DNA from: Serratia sp. Ag1
GTDB lineage: Bacteria; Pseudomonadota; Gammaproteobacteria; Enterobacterales; Enterobacteriaceae
Assembly: GCF_000743355.1 (NCBI RefSeq)
Contig: NZ_JQEI01000008.1
Coordinates: 124,001 to 188,000 of the forward strand
Direction of reading: 5' to 3'
Length of the DNA: 64,000 nt
The notes under the pieces are model-generated. The model was given only the letters and a program-made list of their open reading frames with translations. It made no database searches and was not told where the DNA came from. This document shows, piece after piece, positions 53,923 to 63,495 of this stretch (the stretch's first letter is position 1; each line of letters starts with the position of its first letter). A program made the translations under genes and the position numbers.

Positions 53923-54540
53923 TTACTCTGATTTGAAGTGGCTTGCGAACAGTAAGCCGCCCAGGGTGATGAGGACCCCGCCAAAGAGCCGATCGATGCT
54001 TTTGCGCATGTGCAAAAAACGCGCATTCATGGCCGGTGACGAAAAGAACCATGCTACGAGGCTGAACCAGATAACATGGGTGAATGAAATAAACAGCCCG
54101 TAGCCGATTTGTACTGCAACAGGGGTTTGGGGATTAACCACTTGTATAAACAAACTCACAATGAACAATGTAGTTTTTGGGTTCAGTAAATTGGTGAGAA
54201 AGCCGGTTTTTAATGCGCTTAAGTCATTGGACGCTATGGCTGTTTGTGGTGTTAAAGGGCGGCTTGCCTGGCGTAACATACCGAGCCCCAGGTAGATCAA
54301 CCAGATTGCACTGACGGTCTGGAATAAAGAGAATAACCATAAAGACTGTAGCACCAGCATCCCGACGCCGATAAGGGTATAAGTAACATGAATCAGCACG
54401 CCTGCGCCGATACCACAGGCATTCAGTAACCCGGCGCGGCGCGAGAGCAGCAGGCTATTGCGTGAGACCATGGCAAAGTCAGGCCCGGGGCTGATTACTG
54501 CTAATAAAGTGATGGTGGCTACAGCTAAGAGTTCAGTCAT
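53923..54540 (-). CDS. LysE/RhtB-family amino acid exporter
   Basis: The 205-residue membrane protein has six hydrophobic segments. The family signature ISPGPDFAMVSRNSL lies near residue 16, and LNPKTTLFIVSLF in the middle. It exports an amino acid or derivative. A LysR-type regulator is transcribed divergently from 69 bp away and is likely its activator. Confidence 0.87.
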   Translation of the reverse strand: MTELLAVATITLLAVISPGPDFAMVSRNSLLLSRRAGLLNACGIGAGVLIHVTYTLIGVGMLVLQSLWLFSLFQTVSAIWLIYLGLGMLRQASRPLTPQTAIASNDLSALKTGFLTNLLNPKTTLFIVSLFIQVVNPQTPVAVQIGYGLFISFTHVIWFSLVAWFFSSPAMNARFLHMRKSIDRLFGGVLITLGGLLFASHFKSE

Positions 54541-54608
54541 TATTTTTCAGTTCCAAGGATGGCTTGTTTTAAATGATTTATAAAAAAATAACGGGATGAG
54601 GACAAACG

Positions 54609-55532
54609 ATGAAAACTGACCATGTTGGTGAGAAATCCTCACGCAAAGTCGGTCGGCAACTGTCACTCGGCGGGTTACGTTGTTTTGAGGCTGCAGCAAG
54701 TAAAGAGAGTTTTACGCTAGCAGCCCAGAGCCTCAGCCTGACGCATGGGGCGGTAAGCCGAGCGGTACGCGCACTTGAAGATGAGCTGGGGGTTGCGTTA
54801 TTTGAACGCCGCCATCGGCGAGTATTTCTGACACCAGCAGGCCGGAAGCTGTATCAGGCTACGCAGCAGGCATTCGGTATTCTGGAAGACACCACCCAGG
54901 AGTTGTATCAGCAAGCACAGGATGCGCCGATCGTCCTTTCTTGCGAACCCACTTTGCTGATGCGTTGGCTGATCCCGCGTTTGCCCGCTTTTCAGGAAGC
55001 TTTACCGGACATTAACCTGCAGTTGGTGGCTGGCGGGGGGGCGTTTTCTTTCCGTGATGGCACCACGGTGGCGATACGCCGTAATGATTTTGACTGGGGC
55101 AGTAATATGCACAGTGAGACGTTGTTTATCGAAAAGGTTGGCCCGGTATGTAAACCAGAGATGCTCGATCAATTTGTGGTGGATAAAGGCGGAGAGAAGT
55201 ATTTACATGATGACGCTCTGCTGCTGCATACCGCTACCCGACCACATGCCTGGCACGATTGGGCAAGTTCGCAGGGTATTTCCTTGAGTAATCGCCCACA
55301 GCAGCATTTTGATCACTTCTATTTCAGCTTGCAGGCTGCGGTTGCGGGCATTGGGATCGCGATCGGCCCCTGGCAGCATGTGCGTGACGATATCAAGGCG
55401 GGCCTATTAGTTGCCCCCTTTGGTTTCGAACAGGATGGGAGTGGTTATTGTCTGTTGACGCAACATAAAGCACCACCCGGTAGTGGGGTAGCTAAAGTTA
55501 TTGCCTGGCTACAATCCAATTCTGACTCTTGA
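54609..55532 (+). CDS. LysR-family transcriptional regulator (GcvA-like)
   Basis: The 307-residue protein has an N-terminal winged helix (LRCFEAAASKESFTLAAQSL, GAVSRAVRALEDELG, LFERRHRRVFLTPAG) and a C-terminal effector domain resembling GcvA. Its divergent position makes the LysE exporter the probable target. The ATG follows GATGAGGACAAACG. Confidence 0.87.
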   Translation: MKTDHVGEKSSRKVGRQLSLGGLRCFEAAASKESFTLAAQSLSLTHGAVSRAVRALEDELGVALFERRHRRVFLTPAGRKLYQATQQAFGILEDTTQELYQQAQDAPIVLSCEPTLLMRWLIPRLPAFQEALPDINLQLVAGGGAFSFRDGTTVAIRRNDFDWGSNMHSETLFIEKVGPVCKPEMLDQFVVDKGGEKYLHDDALLLHTATRPHAWHDWASSQGISLSNRPQQHFDHFYFSLQAAVAGIGIAIGPWQHVRDDIKAGLLVAPFGFEQDGSGYCLLTQHKAPPGSGVAKVIAWLQSNSDS

Positions 55533-55541
55533 GTTTTTGTT

Positions 55542-55565
55542 CCAACCGCTGTTGCCAGCGGTTGG
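55542..55565. terminator. Perfect hairpin between convergent LysR gene and cycA
   Basis: CCAACCGCTG (55542-55551) and CAGCGGTTGG (55556-55565) make a 10-bp stem with a TTGC loop. It lies between two converging stops, but a T-run is only present upstream of it on the plus strand. Probably a terminator of moderate strength. Confidence 0.5.
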
Positions 55566-55617
55566 TTGCGTTATGTATTGCGCGGAAAAGGGGCAAACCG
55601 TCACAACCTCTGGACGT

Positions 55618-57015
55618 TTAGGCTCTTTTACGGCGGACAAACTGATAACCGATCCCCAAAATGATAAACCACAGCGGCGTAACCACCAGCGCCTGCCGGG
55701 TATCATCACGCAGTGACAATAACACCAGCACAAACACGAAAAATGCCATGCATACCCAGCACATCAGTTTACCGGCAGGCATTTTGTAGATCGATTTCTG
55801 GTGTAGCGCCGGGCGTTGTTTACGGTAAACCAGGTATGAACACAAAATGATGGTCCAGACAAACATAAACAGGATGGCCGAGACGGTGGTGACCAGGGTA
55901 AATACCGTCATCACATTCGGGATCAGGTAAATCAGCACCACACCGCTCAGCAAACAGATGCAGGAAAAGGTCAGGCCGTTGGCCGGTACTGCACGTTTGG
56001 AAAGATTGGCAAACGATTTAGGTGCGTCTCCTTCTTGCGCCAGGCCAAATAGCATACGGCTGGTGGAAAATACTCCACTGTTGGCGGAAGATGCCGCAGA
56101 GGTCAGCACAACAAAGTTGATTACGCTGGCCGCAGCCGGTAGGCCAATCAGGACAAACAGCTCAACAAACGGGCTCTTGTCGGCAACCACGGAACTCCAT
56201 GGCGTCACCGACATAATGACGATCAACGCAAACACGTAGAACATGATGATGCGGATTGGAATGGAGTTAATCGCACGTGGCAGCACTTTTTCCGGGTCTT
56301 TGGTTTCTGCTGCGGTAGTCCCCACAAGTTCGATGCCTACAAAGGCGAATACCGCGATCTGGAAACCAGCAAAGAAACCGCTGATGCCTTTCGGGAACAT
56401 GCCGCCGTCATTCCATAAATGCGAGAACGAAGCGACGTTACCGTTAGGTGATTCAAAGTGCATAGCGACCATCACCAAACCGGCAATAATCAGGCTGACA
56501 ATGGCGACGATCTTGATCATCGCAAACCAGAACTCCATTTCACCGAACATTTTCACCGTTGCCAGATTCAGGCTGAGTAACAGTAAAACGCACAGCAGTG
56601 AAGCGATCCATTGCGACAGATCGGGGAACCAGAATTGAGCATAGGCGGTGATGGCGACGACATCGGCAATGCCGGTCACTACCCAACAAAACCAGTAGGT
56701 CCACCCGGTGAAAAAGCCTGCCCATGGGCCGAGCAGGTCGGCGGCGAAGTCGCTGAAGGATTTATATTGCAGATTGGAGAGCAGCAGTTCACCCATCGCG
56801 CGCATCACGAAAAACAGCATAAAGCCGATAATCATGTACACAAAAATAATGGAGGGCCCCGCCAAACTGATGGTTTTACCGGAGCCCATAAATAAACCGG
56901 TACCAATCGCACCACCAATGGCGATCAGCTGAATGTGTCGATTGGTGAGGTTTCGTCTTAGATGATCTTCTGATCCCGGTGTGACATCCGCTGTTGTTTT
57001 AGAATGATCTACCAT
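55618..57015 (-). CDS. cycA: D-serine/D-alanine/glycine transporter CycA
   Basis: The 465-residue APC-superfamily permease is nearly colinear with E. coli CycA: LRRNLTNRHIQLIAIGGAIG, GSGKTISLAGPS, FVGIELVGTTAAETKDPEK and SSANSGVFSTSRM are typical. It imports glycine, D-alanine and D-serine by proton symport. I start at ATG 57015 (MVDHSK), which matches the E. coli start; an ATG nine codons earlier is possible. It has a 640-bp upstream region. Confidence 0.93.
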   Translation of the reverse strand: MVDHSKTTADVTPGSEDHLRRNLTNRHIQLIAIGGAIGTGLFMGSGKTISLAGPSIIFVYMIIGFMLFFVMRAMGELLLSNLQYKSFSDFAADLLGPWAGFFTGWTYWFCWVVTGIADVVAITAYAQFWFPDLSQWIASLLCVLLLLSLNLATVKMFGEMEFWFAMIKIVAIVSLIIAGLVMVAMHFESPNGNVASFSHLWNDGGMFPKGISGFFAGFQIAVFAFVGIELVGTTAAETKDPEKVLPRAINSIPIRIIMFYVFALIVIMSVTPWSSVVADKSPFVELFVLIGLPAAASVINFVVLTSAASSANSGVFSTSRMLFGLAQEGDAPKSFANLSKRAVPANGLTFSCICLLSGVVLIYLIPNVMTVFTLVTTVSAILFMFVWTIILCSYLVYRKQRPALHQKSIYKMPAGKLMCWVCMAFFVFVLVLLSLRDDTRQALVVTPLWFIILGIGYQFVRRKRA

Positions 57016-57655
57016 CTGATGATGTCCTGTTTTACCTGTCATGAGTGAAGTTTCGAGCTCTAAATTGGCTCTTTTTTATGTGTTTATCGGTACAGCCCGG
57101 CTGTTAGTAAAATAACTCAAAATTGTTATTTTCATGCAACATTTTTACAACATTTATAGGTGCGATAGCAGTCGATTATTCTTTACACTTTGGCAGCAAA
57201 TCGGGCATTCAAGGGGCGGAAGATTACTCTTTGCCGCAGCAAATGAACAGCACTCTAAGGTCTTATCTCATTGATTAAAAAGCATGTTGTATATTTCGCA
57301 TGAGAAAAAGTAATGTGATTAAACACTTAAACTTATGTGTTCAAGGGGAAAAGAATATTGCGTTGAGCAGATTGAGCTCAAAAAGAACAGTTAAGTTTTA
57401 AGCAGTTGATAGTGGCGGCTGATAAAGCAGATTCGCTGTGCGACTGTGTATATTTCTTGGTTTTGTGTTAGCAGTCACAAAAGTAAAAATCATTGGTTTA
57501 GCTGCGGCGAGTAGGGGTTTTGCCTCCAGGTTACTTAAGGGATGATGGTGCTATCTTCAACTGCCAGGCCTCACAAAAGTGGCATAATCCGCTTCACCAT
57601 CCTGGTGCTCGGCAGTAAACTGGCCTCATTACGGTAAATAAAGAAGGGATTGATT
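57016..57655. other. Long gene-free region between cycA and the usp gene
   Basis: About 640 bp, AT-rich in the middle, with no convincing coding frame. It must contain the cycA promoter (minus) and the usp promoter (plus). I found no sigma-54 site, perfect FNR box or long inverted repeat. A small RNA cannot be ruled out. Confidence 0.4.
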
Positions 57656-58084
57656 ATGTACAAGACCATTTTAGTACCGGTAGATATAGCAGAGGACGTC
57701 TTGACTGAGCATGCTCTCAAGCATGTCGAGTATCTGGCAAAAATGTCCGGTGCCAAGGTGCATTTCTTCCACGCATTGCCTGATGCTTCGGCATTTGTCA
57801 CGGCTTACTCCTTCGGCCTTAAGGAGTTTGAGAACCAGGCGGAAGTGAAAGCGATTGAAGGGCTGAAAAAAATCATGGCGGAAATCGATCTGCCGCTGGA
57901 GAGTTTGGCGTATACCATCAGCTTCGGTTCACCGCGCGACGAAGTACTACAGCTTGCCGAAGAGATAGAGGCCGACCTGATCGTCATTGGTTCCCGTCGG
58001 CCAAGTGTGAAAACCTATCTCTTGGGTTCCAACGCCGCCGCGATTGTGCGCCATGCCAAAACATCGGTGATGGTGATTAGATAA
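57656..58084 (+). CDS. Universal stress protein (UspF-like)
   Basis: The 142-residue protein starts at ATG 57656 with AAGGG upstream. It has the UspA fold: YKTILVPVDIAEDVL at the start and IGSRRPSVKTYLLGSNAAAIVRHAKTSVMVI at the end, the latter containing the G-x2-G-x9-G-S/N ATP-binding pattern of UspF/UspG types. A role in stress survival or energy-state sensing is expected. Confidence 0.87.
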   Translation: MYKTILVPVDIAEDVLTEHALKHVEYLAKMSGAKVHFFHALPDASAFVTAYSFGLKEFENQAEVKAIEGLKKIMAEIDLPLESLAYTISFGSPRDEVLQLAEEIEADLIVIGSRRPSVKTYLLGSNAAAIVRHAKTSVMVIR

Positions 58085-58104
58085 CCCCTCCTCGATGACT
58101 TTTT

Positions 58105-58125
58105 GGCCCGCCGTTTGTGCGGGCC
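58105..58125. terminator. Hairpin between convergent usp and reductase genes
   Basis: GGCCCGC (58105-58111) pairs with GCGGGCC (58119-58125). TTTTT precedes it and TGTTAT follows on the plus strand. A GC-rich stem between convergent stops suggests termination, though the U-run is weak. Confidence 0.5.
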
Positions 58126-58132
58126 TGTTATA

Positions 58133-59149
58133 TCATCGGCATAGCGCCGTAATTTCATCGTACAACGTTTTTGGCAGCGTGACGCCCCGTTGCAGGCTGT
58201 GTTGCCGAGCCTGAAAACGCCGTTCTCCGGGGATACGCGCGCCTTGTGCCTGCATGTTGGCAAACATATTTTCTGCACGTGCGAAGTGCGCCCGTTGGTC
58301 TGCACCCAGAAAGCGTGCCGGATCCATGGCAATAATCAGTTCGCCGCCGTAAGGGGAAGAACCGGTTTGGGCGTCATAAGCCAGCGATTCTTTGCTGGTC
58401 ATATCACCAATCAGTGGCCCGGCCAGCAGTTCCACCATGGCAGCCAGTGCCGAGCCCTTATGCCCGCCAAAAGTCAGCATTGCACCTTGCAACACGCTGG
58501 CCGCGTCGGTTGAAGGCTGGCCTTGCTGATCGAGCCCCCAACCTTCTGGCAGGGGCTTGCCTGCGCGGCGATGCAGTTCGATTTCGCCCCGGGCAACGGC
58601 GCTGGTGGCCATATCAAAGATGAAGTGTGGCTGCTGTGGGCGTGGCCAACCAAAAGCTATCGGATTGGTGCCAAATAGCGGTTGAGTCCCGCCAGCCGGT
58701 GTCACCCAGGCATGGCTTGGCGTACAGGCGAGCGCAACCAAACCGTGCTCGACCAGCGGTTCGAGATCGGCCCAAAGCGCAGAAAAGTGTACGCAATGGT
58801 TAATGGCCAAAGCAGCGATGCCACAGTGCCGAACTTTATCAATAAATGTTGGCAACGCGTTCTGGTAGGCGACCAGTGAGAAGGCACCACCAGCATCCAC
58901 GCGCATAATGGCGGGAGCGGTGTCGATGAGCAATGGCTCGGCATCGGCGGATACCTTGCCCGCATGCAGCGAGCGGACACAGCCCAAGACACGATACAAA
59001 CCATGGGAGGCGCAACCGTCCCGTTCACCGGCAGTGACGTTCTGTGCCACGGCATGAGCGTGTGGCTCGCTGAAGCCATTGCTGCGTAATGCGCGGTGGG
59101 CCAATTGGTAAGCGTCATCCAGTGATAAATTTACGGTTTCAGTCATCAT
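58133..59149 (-). CDS. Ldh2/malate-dehydrogenase-family NAD(P)H reductase (LhpD/DpkA-like)
   Basis: The 338-residue protein belongs to the family with ureidoglycolate dehydrogenase and delta1-pyrroline-2-carboxylate/piperideine-2-carboxylate reductase. SHGLYRV near residue 49, INHCVHFSALW with the active-site His, PLFGTNPIAFGWP and GHKGSALAAMVELL are typical. In the setting of a DapA-like deaminase and a KGSA-type dehydrogenase, reduction of a cyclic imino acid is the best guess. Last gene of the operon, 6 bp after the permease. Confidence 0.78.
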   Translation of the reverse strand: MMTETVNLSLDDAYQLAHRALRSNGFSEPHAHAVAQNVTAGERDGCASHGLYRVLGCVRSLHAGKVSADAEPLLIDTAPAIMRVDAGGAFSLVAYQNALPTFIDKVRHCGIAALAINHCVHFSALWADLEPLVEHGLVALACTPSHAWVTPAGGTQPLFGTNPIAFGWPRPQQPHFIFDMATSAVARGEIELHRRAGKPLPEGWGLDQQGQPSTDAASVLQGAMLTFGGHKGSALAAMVELLAGPLIGDMTSKESLAYDAQTGSSPYGGELIIAMDPARFLGADQRAHFARAENMFANMQAQGARIPGERRFQARQHSLQRGVTLPKTLYDEITALCR

Positions 59150-59155
59150 TCTTCC

Positions 59156-60718
59156 TTATTCTTCTTCGTCCCCGGCAAAATTCGCCTTAGGTAAACAGGT
59201 GTAGGCACCCCAGTAGTAAATAACCAGCGCGATGGCAGCAACCAGTAGGGTATCCCAAGGATGGCTGATGGCACCGATGCCGCCGAAACTGCCGAAATAA
59301 GAAGCAACGATAATCAGCGCATAGAAAGCGATCAGCCATAGAGAGGAGTAGATCTGCTGTTTCAGGCTGATGGCATGCGTTGGCACTTTATTTTTGAACA
59401 GGATATAGATGAAGAACATCAGGATTTGCAGGCCGAGCAGCCAGGAAACGGTATTCCAGCCGGACCAATAAACGATCAGCGCCGAGATAATAAAAGACAG
59501 TGGCCCGAGCACGCAAAAACCACGGACCCGGAATGGCCGGGGCAGGTCAGGTGCGTTGCGGCGTAACCCGGCGGCAGTCACCGGAGCGATGGCGTAACTC
59601 AGCACCAACGCGGCGGATACCACGCCGATCAGACGTTCCCACGATGGGAACGGCAGCGTCCAGAAAATAGACAGGGCGAAGGTTAACCACAAAGCGTGAC
59701 GCGGGATGCCTGATTGCTCATCAACCCGGGTAAATATCTTGAAGAAAGTACCGGTGCGCGCCCAACCATAAATGACGCGTGGTGTGGCATTCATATAAAT
59801 GTTGCCAGTACCGCTGGGTGAAATAATGGCGTCGCTTACCACCATAAAGGCCAACCAACCCATGCCCAGCGTAACGGCAATATCCCGATAGGGTAGCGAG
59901 AACTGTTTGCTGATCCCTGCCCAACCCTCTGTCAACATCTCACTTGGGATGCTGCCGAGGAACGCCAGTTGCAGCAATACATAAATAATGGTGGACAGCA
60001 CGACCGACAGGATCAGAGCGATCGGAATCGTGCGCTGTGGTTTTTGCACCTCGCTGGCCACCGAAATGATCGGCGTCAGGCCAAGATAAGCGAAGATAAT
60101 TCCGCCCGCAGAGATAGCCGCTTCAACCCCGGCGGCCCCGAATGGAGCGAACCCCTGGCTGTGCAGATTATCCGGTTTGAAAAAGGTAAACAGTACTACG
60201 ATCACCAAGAGCGGAACGAGAAATTTGATCACGCTGATCAGGTTGTTGGATTTGGCGAAGGTTTTAACGCTGTAATAGTTGAGAGCAAAGAAAAAGCACA
60301 GCAAGAGCAGTTGCACCAGCCAACCGATCAACGTTGGGTCACCAGAACCGGGTTGAGTGAGAAACGGGAACCAGGCGGCAGCATACTGGCGTGCAGCGAC
60401 GATTTCGATCGAGATCAGGCTGGAGAAGGCTATTAGAGTGATAAAGCCCAATAAATAACCCATCAGTTCGCCGTGGGAAAATACCGGATAGCGGATAATG
60501 CCGCCAGCCCGTGGTAGAGCGGCCCCGAGTTCGCAGTAGACAATCCCGAGTAACAGTACTGCTAGTCCACCGATCAGCCATGAGTAGATCCCGGCTGGCC
60601 CGGCGATAGAGGAGACATGGCTGGCAGCGAACAGCCAACCGGAACCAAATATTGCGCCCAGACCGATAAACGTCAGGTCGGTGAGCGTTAGCTGCTTTTT
60701 AAATTTGCCTGTTGCCAT
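59156..60718 (-). CDS. APC-family amino acid permease
   Basis: A 520-residue transporter with about twelve to fourteen helices. GLGAIFGSGWLFAASHVSS matches the TM1 substrate region of APC carriers, and a C-terminal acidic tail ends in DEEE. In this operon it probably imports hydroxyproline or a similar amino acid. It overlaps the dehydrogenase gene by 20 bp. Confidence 0.82.
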   Translation of the reverse strand: MATGKFKKQLTLTDLTFIGLGAIFGSGWLFAASHVSSIAGPAGIYSWLIGGLAVLLLGIVYCELGAALPRAGGIIRYPVFSHGELMGYLLGFITLIAFSSLISIEIVAARQYAAAWFPFLTQPGSGDPTLIGWLVQLLLLCFFFALNYYSVKTFAKSNNLISVIKFLVPLLVIVVLFTFFKPDNLHSQGFAPFGAAGVEAAISAGGIIFAYLGLTPIISVASEVQKPQRTIPIALILSVVLSTIIYVLLQLAFLGSIPSEMLTEGWAGISKQFSLPYRDIAVTLGMGWLAFMVVSDAIISPSGTGNIYMNATPRVIYGWARTGTFFKIFTRVDEQSGIPRHALWLTFALSIFWTLPFPSWERLIGVVSAALVLSYAIAPVTAAGLRRNAPDLPRPFRVRGFCVLGPLSFIISALIVYWSGWNTVSWLLGLQILMFFIYILFKNKVPTHAISLKQQIYSSLWLIAFYALIIVASYFGSFGGIGAISHPWDTLLVAAIALVIYYWGAYTCLPKANFAGDEEE

Positions 60719-62318
60719 AAGAGGCTCCTTCTAATGAGGCGCGGGTGTAGGTGCCATTGACTAACCGCAGCAGGTTGAGCGGGTTACTGTCCTGTAAGGC
60801 GGCGGGCAACAGAGCGGCAGGCGCGTTCTGCAGGCAAACCGGGCGTAAAAAACGCTCAATAGCTAGCGTACCGACCGAGGTGCCGCGTGCATCGCTGGTC
60901 GCAGGGTAAGGGCCGCCGTGCACCATGGCATCACAAACCTCTACTCCGGTTGGGTAACCATTGAACAGCACTCGCCCGGCTTTACGCGTCAACAAGGGCA
61001 GTAGTTCGGCTGACGCCGCCATATCGCTAGGTTCAGCAAGTAACGTCGCGGTCAGTTGCCCTTGCAAGTGTTCCAGTGCTGCCAGCAATTGCCGCTGATC
61101 CTCAACGGTAATTACGATCGCCACCGGGCCAAACACTTCCTCCTGTAGTAAGGCATCTTGGTTGAACAGTAATTGGCTGTCTGCCAGATAAAGTTGAGGT
61201 GTAGCCAGATGGGGTTGTGGTTCCAGGTTACCTGCCAAGTGCTCCAACCCAGGGTGTTGTGCCAGTGCTTGCAGCCCATGGTGATAATTTGCCAGCGTGC
61301 CCGCATTCAGCATGTGTTGCGGTGTGGCGGCATTTACGCTGTGTTTTAAATCATCAATCAACTGGTTGAATGCTGGGCTGCGTATGCCAATAATCAACCC
61401 GGGTTTGGTACAGAATTGCCCACAGCCGAGGGTGAACGAAGCGACTAACTCCTGGGCGATGCTTGGCCCACGTTGAGCTAACGCCTGTGGCATGATGACG
61501 ACTGGATTGATGCTCGACATTTCAGCGAACACTGGAATAGGCTGTGGGCGGCGCATGGCTAAATCAAATAAAGCCCGCCCCCCTTGCAGAGAACCGGTAA
61601 AACCCACCGCCTGAATAGCCGGATGCTGTACCAGTTCGGCCCCGATCCGTGCGCCGAAAATCATATTGAAAACGCCAGCAGGCATCTGTTGCTGTTGCAC
61701 CGCGCGTTCGATCGCCTGTGCGGTGAGCTCTGCAGTGATCATGTGGCCACTGTGCGCCTTGAAAACCACCGGACACCCGGCAGCCAAGGCTGCTGCGGTA
61801 TCGCCCCCAGCGGTGGAAAACGCCAGTGGGAAATTACTGGCACCAAAAACAGCAACCGGGCCAAGCGCAGTGCGATACTGGCGCAGATCGGGGCGCGGCA
61901 ATGGGGTGCGATCGGGTAAGGCGCAATCGATGCGCACGCCGTGGACATCACCGCGGCGCAGTAATTCGGCAAACAGGCGTAACTGGCCGCTGGTGCGAGC
62001 CCGTTCACCTTGCAGTCGCGCTAACGACAGGGCGGTTTCCTGCATGACGAAGTTAAAGAAAGGCTCAGCCAACGCATCGATTTCGTCGGCAATGGCACAG
62101 AGAAAAGCGGCCCGTTGTTCGCTACTGGTTTGCGAATAGGCATTGAAGGCGTTGGCGGCAGCCTCTGCGGCAGCAGCGGTTTCTGCACCGCTAGCTTGAT
62201 AAAAATGATAGCCCGTAGGCCGATCGTTATCGGCTCGCCAACTGGCCAGTTCCGCTGTGCCGCTGGCAATACGCTGCCCGCCGATGAAGTGTTTGCCGCT
62301 GATAATAGTATTCGGCAT
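60699..62318 (-). CDS. Aldehyde dehydrogenase, alpha-ketoglutarate-semialdehyde type
   Basis: The 539-residue enzyme is NAD(P)-dependent. GASNFPLAFSTAGGDTAAAL, AHSGHMITAEL, VGFTGSLQGGRALFDLA and the catalytic Cys in LGCGQFCTKPGL identify the KGSADH branch, which completes hydroxyproline or arabinose breakdown by forming 2-oxoglutarate. I use ATG 62318 (AGGGGAAACTC upstream, MPNTIISGKHFIGG); the 71-residue upstream extension is an artefact of an open frame. Confidence 0.83.
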   Translation of the reverse strand: MPNTIISGKHFIGGQRIASGTAELASWRADNDRPTGYHFYQASGAETAAAAEAAANAFNAYSQTSSEQRAAFLCAIADEIDALAEPFFNFVMQETALSLARLQGERARTSGQLRLFAELLRRGDVHGVRIDCALPDRTPLPRPDLRQYRTALGPVAVFGASNFPLAFSTAGGDTAAALAAGCPVVFKAHSGHMITAELTAQAIERAVQQQQMPAGVFNMIFGARIGAELVQHPAIQAVGFTGSLQGGRALFDLAMRRPQPIPVFAEMSSINPVVIMPQALAQRGPSIAQELVASFTLGCGQFCTKPGLIIGIRSPAFNQLIDDLKHSVNAATPQHMLNAGTLANYHHGLQALAQHPGLEHLAGNLEPQPHLATPQLYLADSQLLFNQDALLQEEVFGPVAIVITVEDQRQLLAALEHLQGQLTATLLAEPSDMAASAELLPLLTRKAGRVLFNGYPTGVEVCDAMVHGGPYPATSDARGTSVGTLAIERFLRPVCLQNAPAALLPAALQDSNPLNLLRLVNGTYTRASLEGASYGNRQI

Positions 62319-62377
62319 GAGTTTCCCCTGTAGGTTAAGAGCAATAGCCCGGTCAGGCACCGGGCGATGAGCAGGGT

Positions 62378-63298
62378 TTATAGCCCGACTTCGGGTAGTT
62401 GCGGGCGGTTTGCCAGCGCGGTTGCCACAATGGCGGTGACTTCCCGTAACGTTTCCCCTTGCAGCGCCAGGCGTGGTGGGCGGGTGACGGCGCTGCCGCG
62501 GCCTGCAAGCTCTTCGCAAAGCTTGATGCATTGCACCAGATCCGGGCGGGCATCCAGATGGAGTAGCGGCATGAACCAGCGGTAGAGCGCCAGCGCTTCT
62601 TCAAAACGTTTTTGCTTCGCGAGCCGGAATAGGGTTTCCCCTTCACGCGGGAAGGCGTTAGACATGCCAGAGATCCAACCTTCTGCACCGACGGCGACAC
62701 TTTCCAGCACCACATCGTCCAGGCCAGCAAACAACACAAAGCGATCGCCCACAGCATTGCGCAGATCGATAAAGCGGCGGGTATCGCCAGAAGAGTCTTT
62801 GAAACAGACGATGTTGTCGCAGTCCACCAGTGTGGTGAGGATGTCGGGAGTGACGTCGTTTTTGTAGATGGGAGGATTGTTGTAAACCATGATCGGCAGA
62901 TCGGTCGCCCCCGCCACGCTACGGAAGTGGGCAGCGGTCTCATGCGGTTTGGCGGAGTACACCAAGGCTGGCATCACCATAATACCGTCGACGCCCACCT
63001 TCTCGGCTTCACGCGCCATGTTCTGGGCGAAAGCGGTGGTGAATTCGGCGATACCGGCAATCACAGGTACTTTGTCTCTGGCTGCGTCTTTTGCAACTTC
63101 GATAACCGCCAGTTTTTCCTGCATGGTCAGTGAGGTATTTTCTCCGACGGTGCCACAAACCACCAAGCCGGAAACACCGTCTTTAACCAGGTTTTTGATG
63201 ACCGCGTGGGTTGCATCGAGATCCAGGGAGAAATCGCTGCGGAACTGAGTGGTCACCGCTGGGAATACGCCGCTCCAGCTAATATTTTTAGAGTTCAT
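62378..63298 (-). CDS. DapA-family lyase/deaminase (LhpC-like)
   Basis: The 306-residue TIM-barrel protein has Schiff-base Lys167 in NIVCFKDSSGDTRRF, Tyr139 in PIMVYNNP and the GTVGENTSL phosphate/carboxylate loop. The family includes dihydrodipicolinate synthase, KDG aldolase and delta1-pyrroline-4-hydroxy-2-carboxylate deaminase. The neighbouring KGSA dehydrogenase and Ldh2-type reductase favour the last. It begins the operon, 60 bp before the dehydrogenase. Confidence 0.82.
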   Translation of the reverse strand: MNSKNISWSGVFPAVTTQFRSDFSLDLDATHAVIKNLVKDGVSGLVVCGTVGENTSLTMQEKLAVIEVAKDAARDKVPVIAGIAEFTTAFAQNMAREAEKVGVDGIMVMPALVYSAKPHETAAHFRSVAGATDLPIMVYNNPPIYKNDVTPDILTTLVDCDNIVCFKDSSGDTRRFIDLRNAVGDRFVLFAGLDDVVLESVAVGAEGWISGMSNAFPREGETLFRLAKQKRFEEALALYRWFMPLLHLDARPDLVQCIKLCEELAGRGSAVTRPPRLALQGETLREVTAIVATALANRPQLPEVGL

Positions 63299-63495
63299 CG
63301 CTTTTATCCTGTTATCTGATTTTGTTAATCAATGGTGAATCATTGGTGAAATTCGATAACAGATTGACCGCTATTACCCGAAGCGGCTTGACGTCTTTCG
63401 CCGATTGCCATGACGAAATTGGCACAGTGACAGAAAATGACGCACAGCGATAAACCTGGCGCGTTAGCACCATCCGGTAGTTTTATTTCAATAAG

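Noticed and set aside
60699-62531. 610-residue version of the aldehyde dehydrogenase
   Set aside because: The first 71 residues come from the intergenic region and the end of the DapA-like gene; the family start and ribosome site are at 62318.
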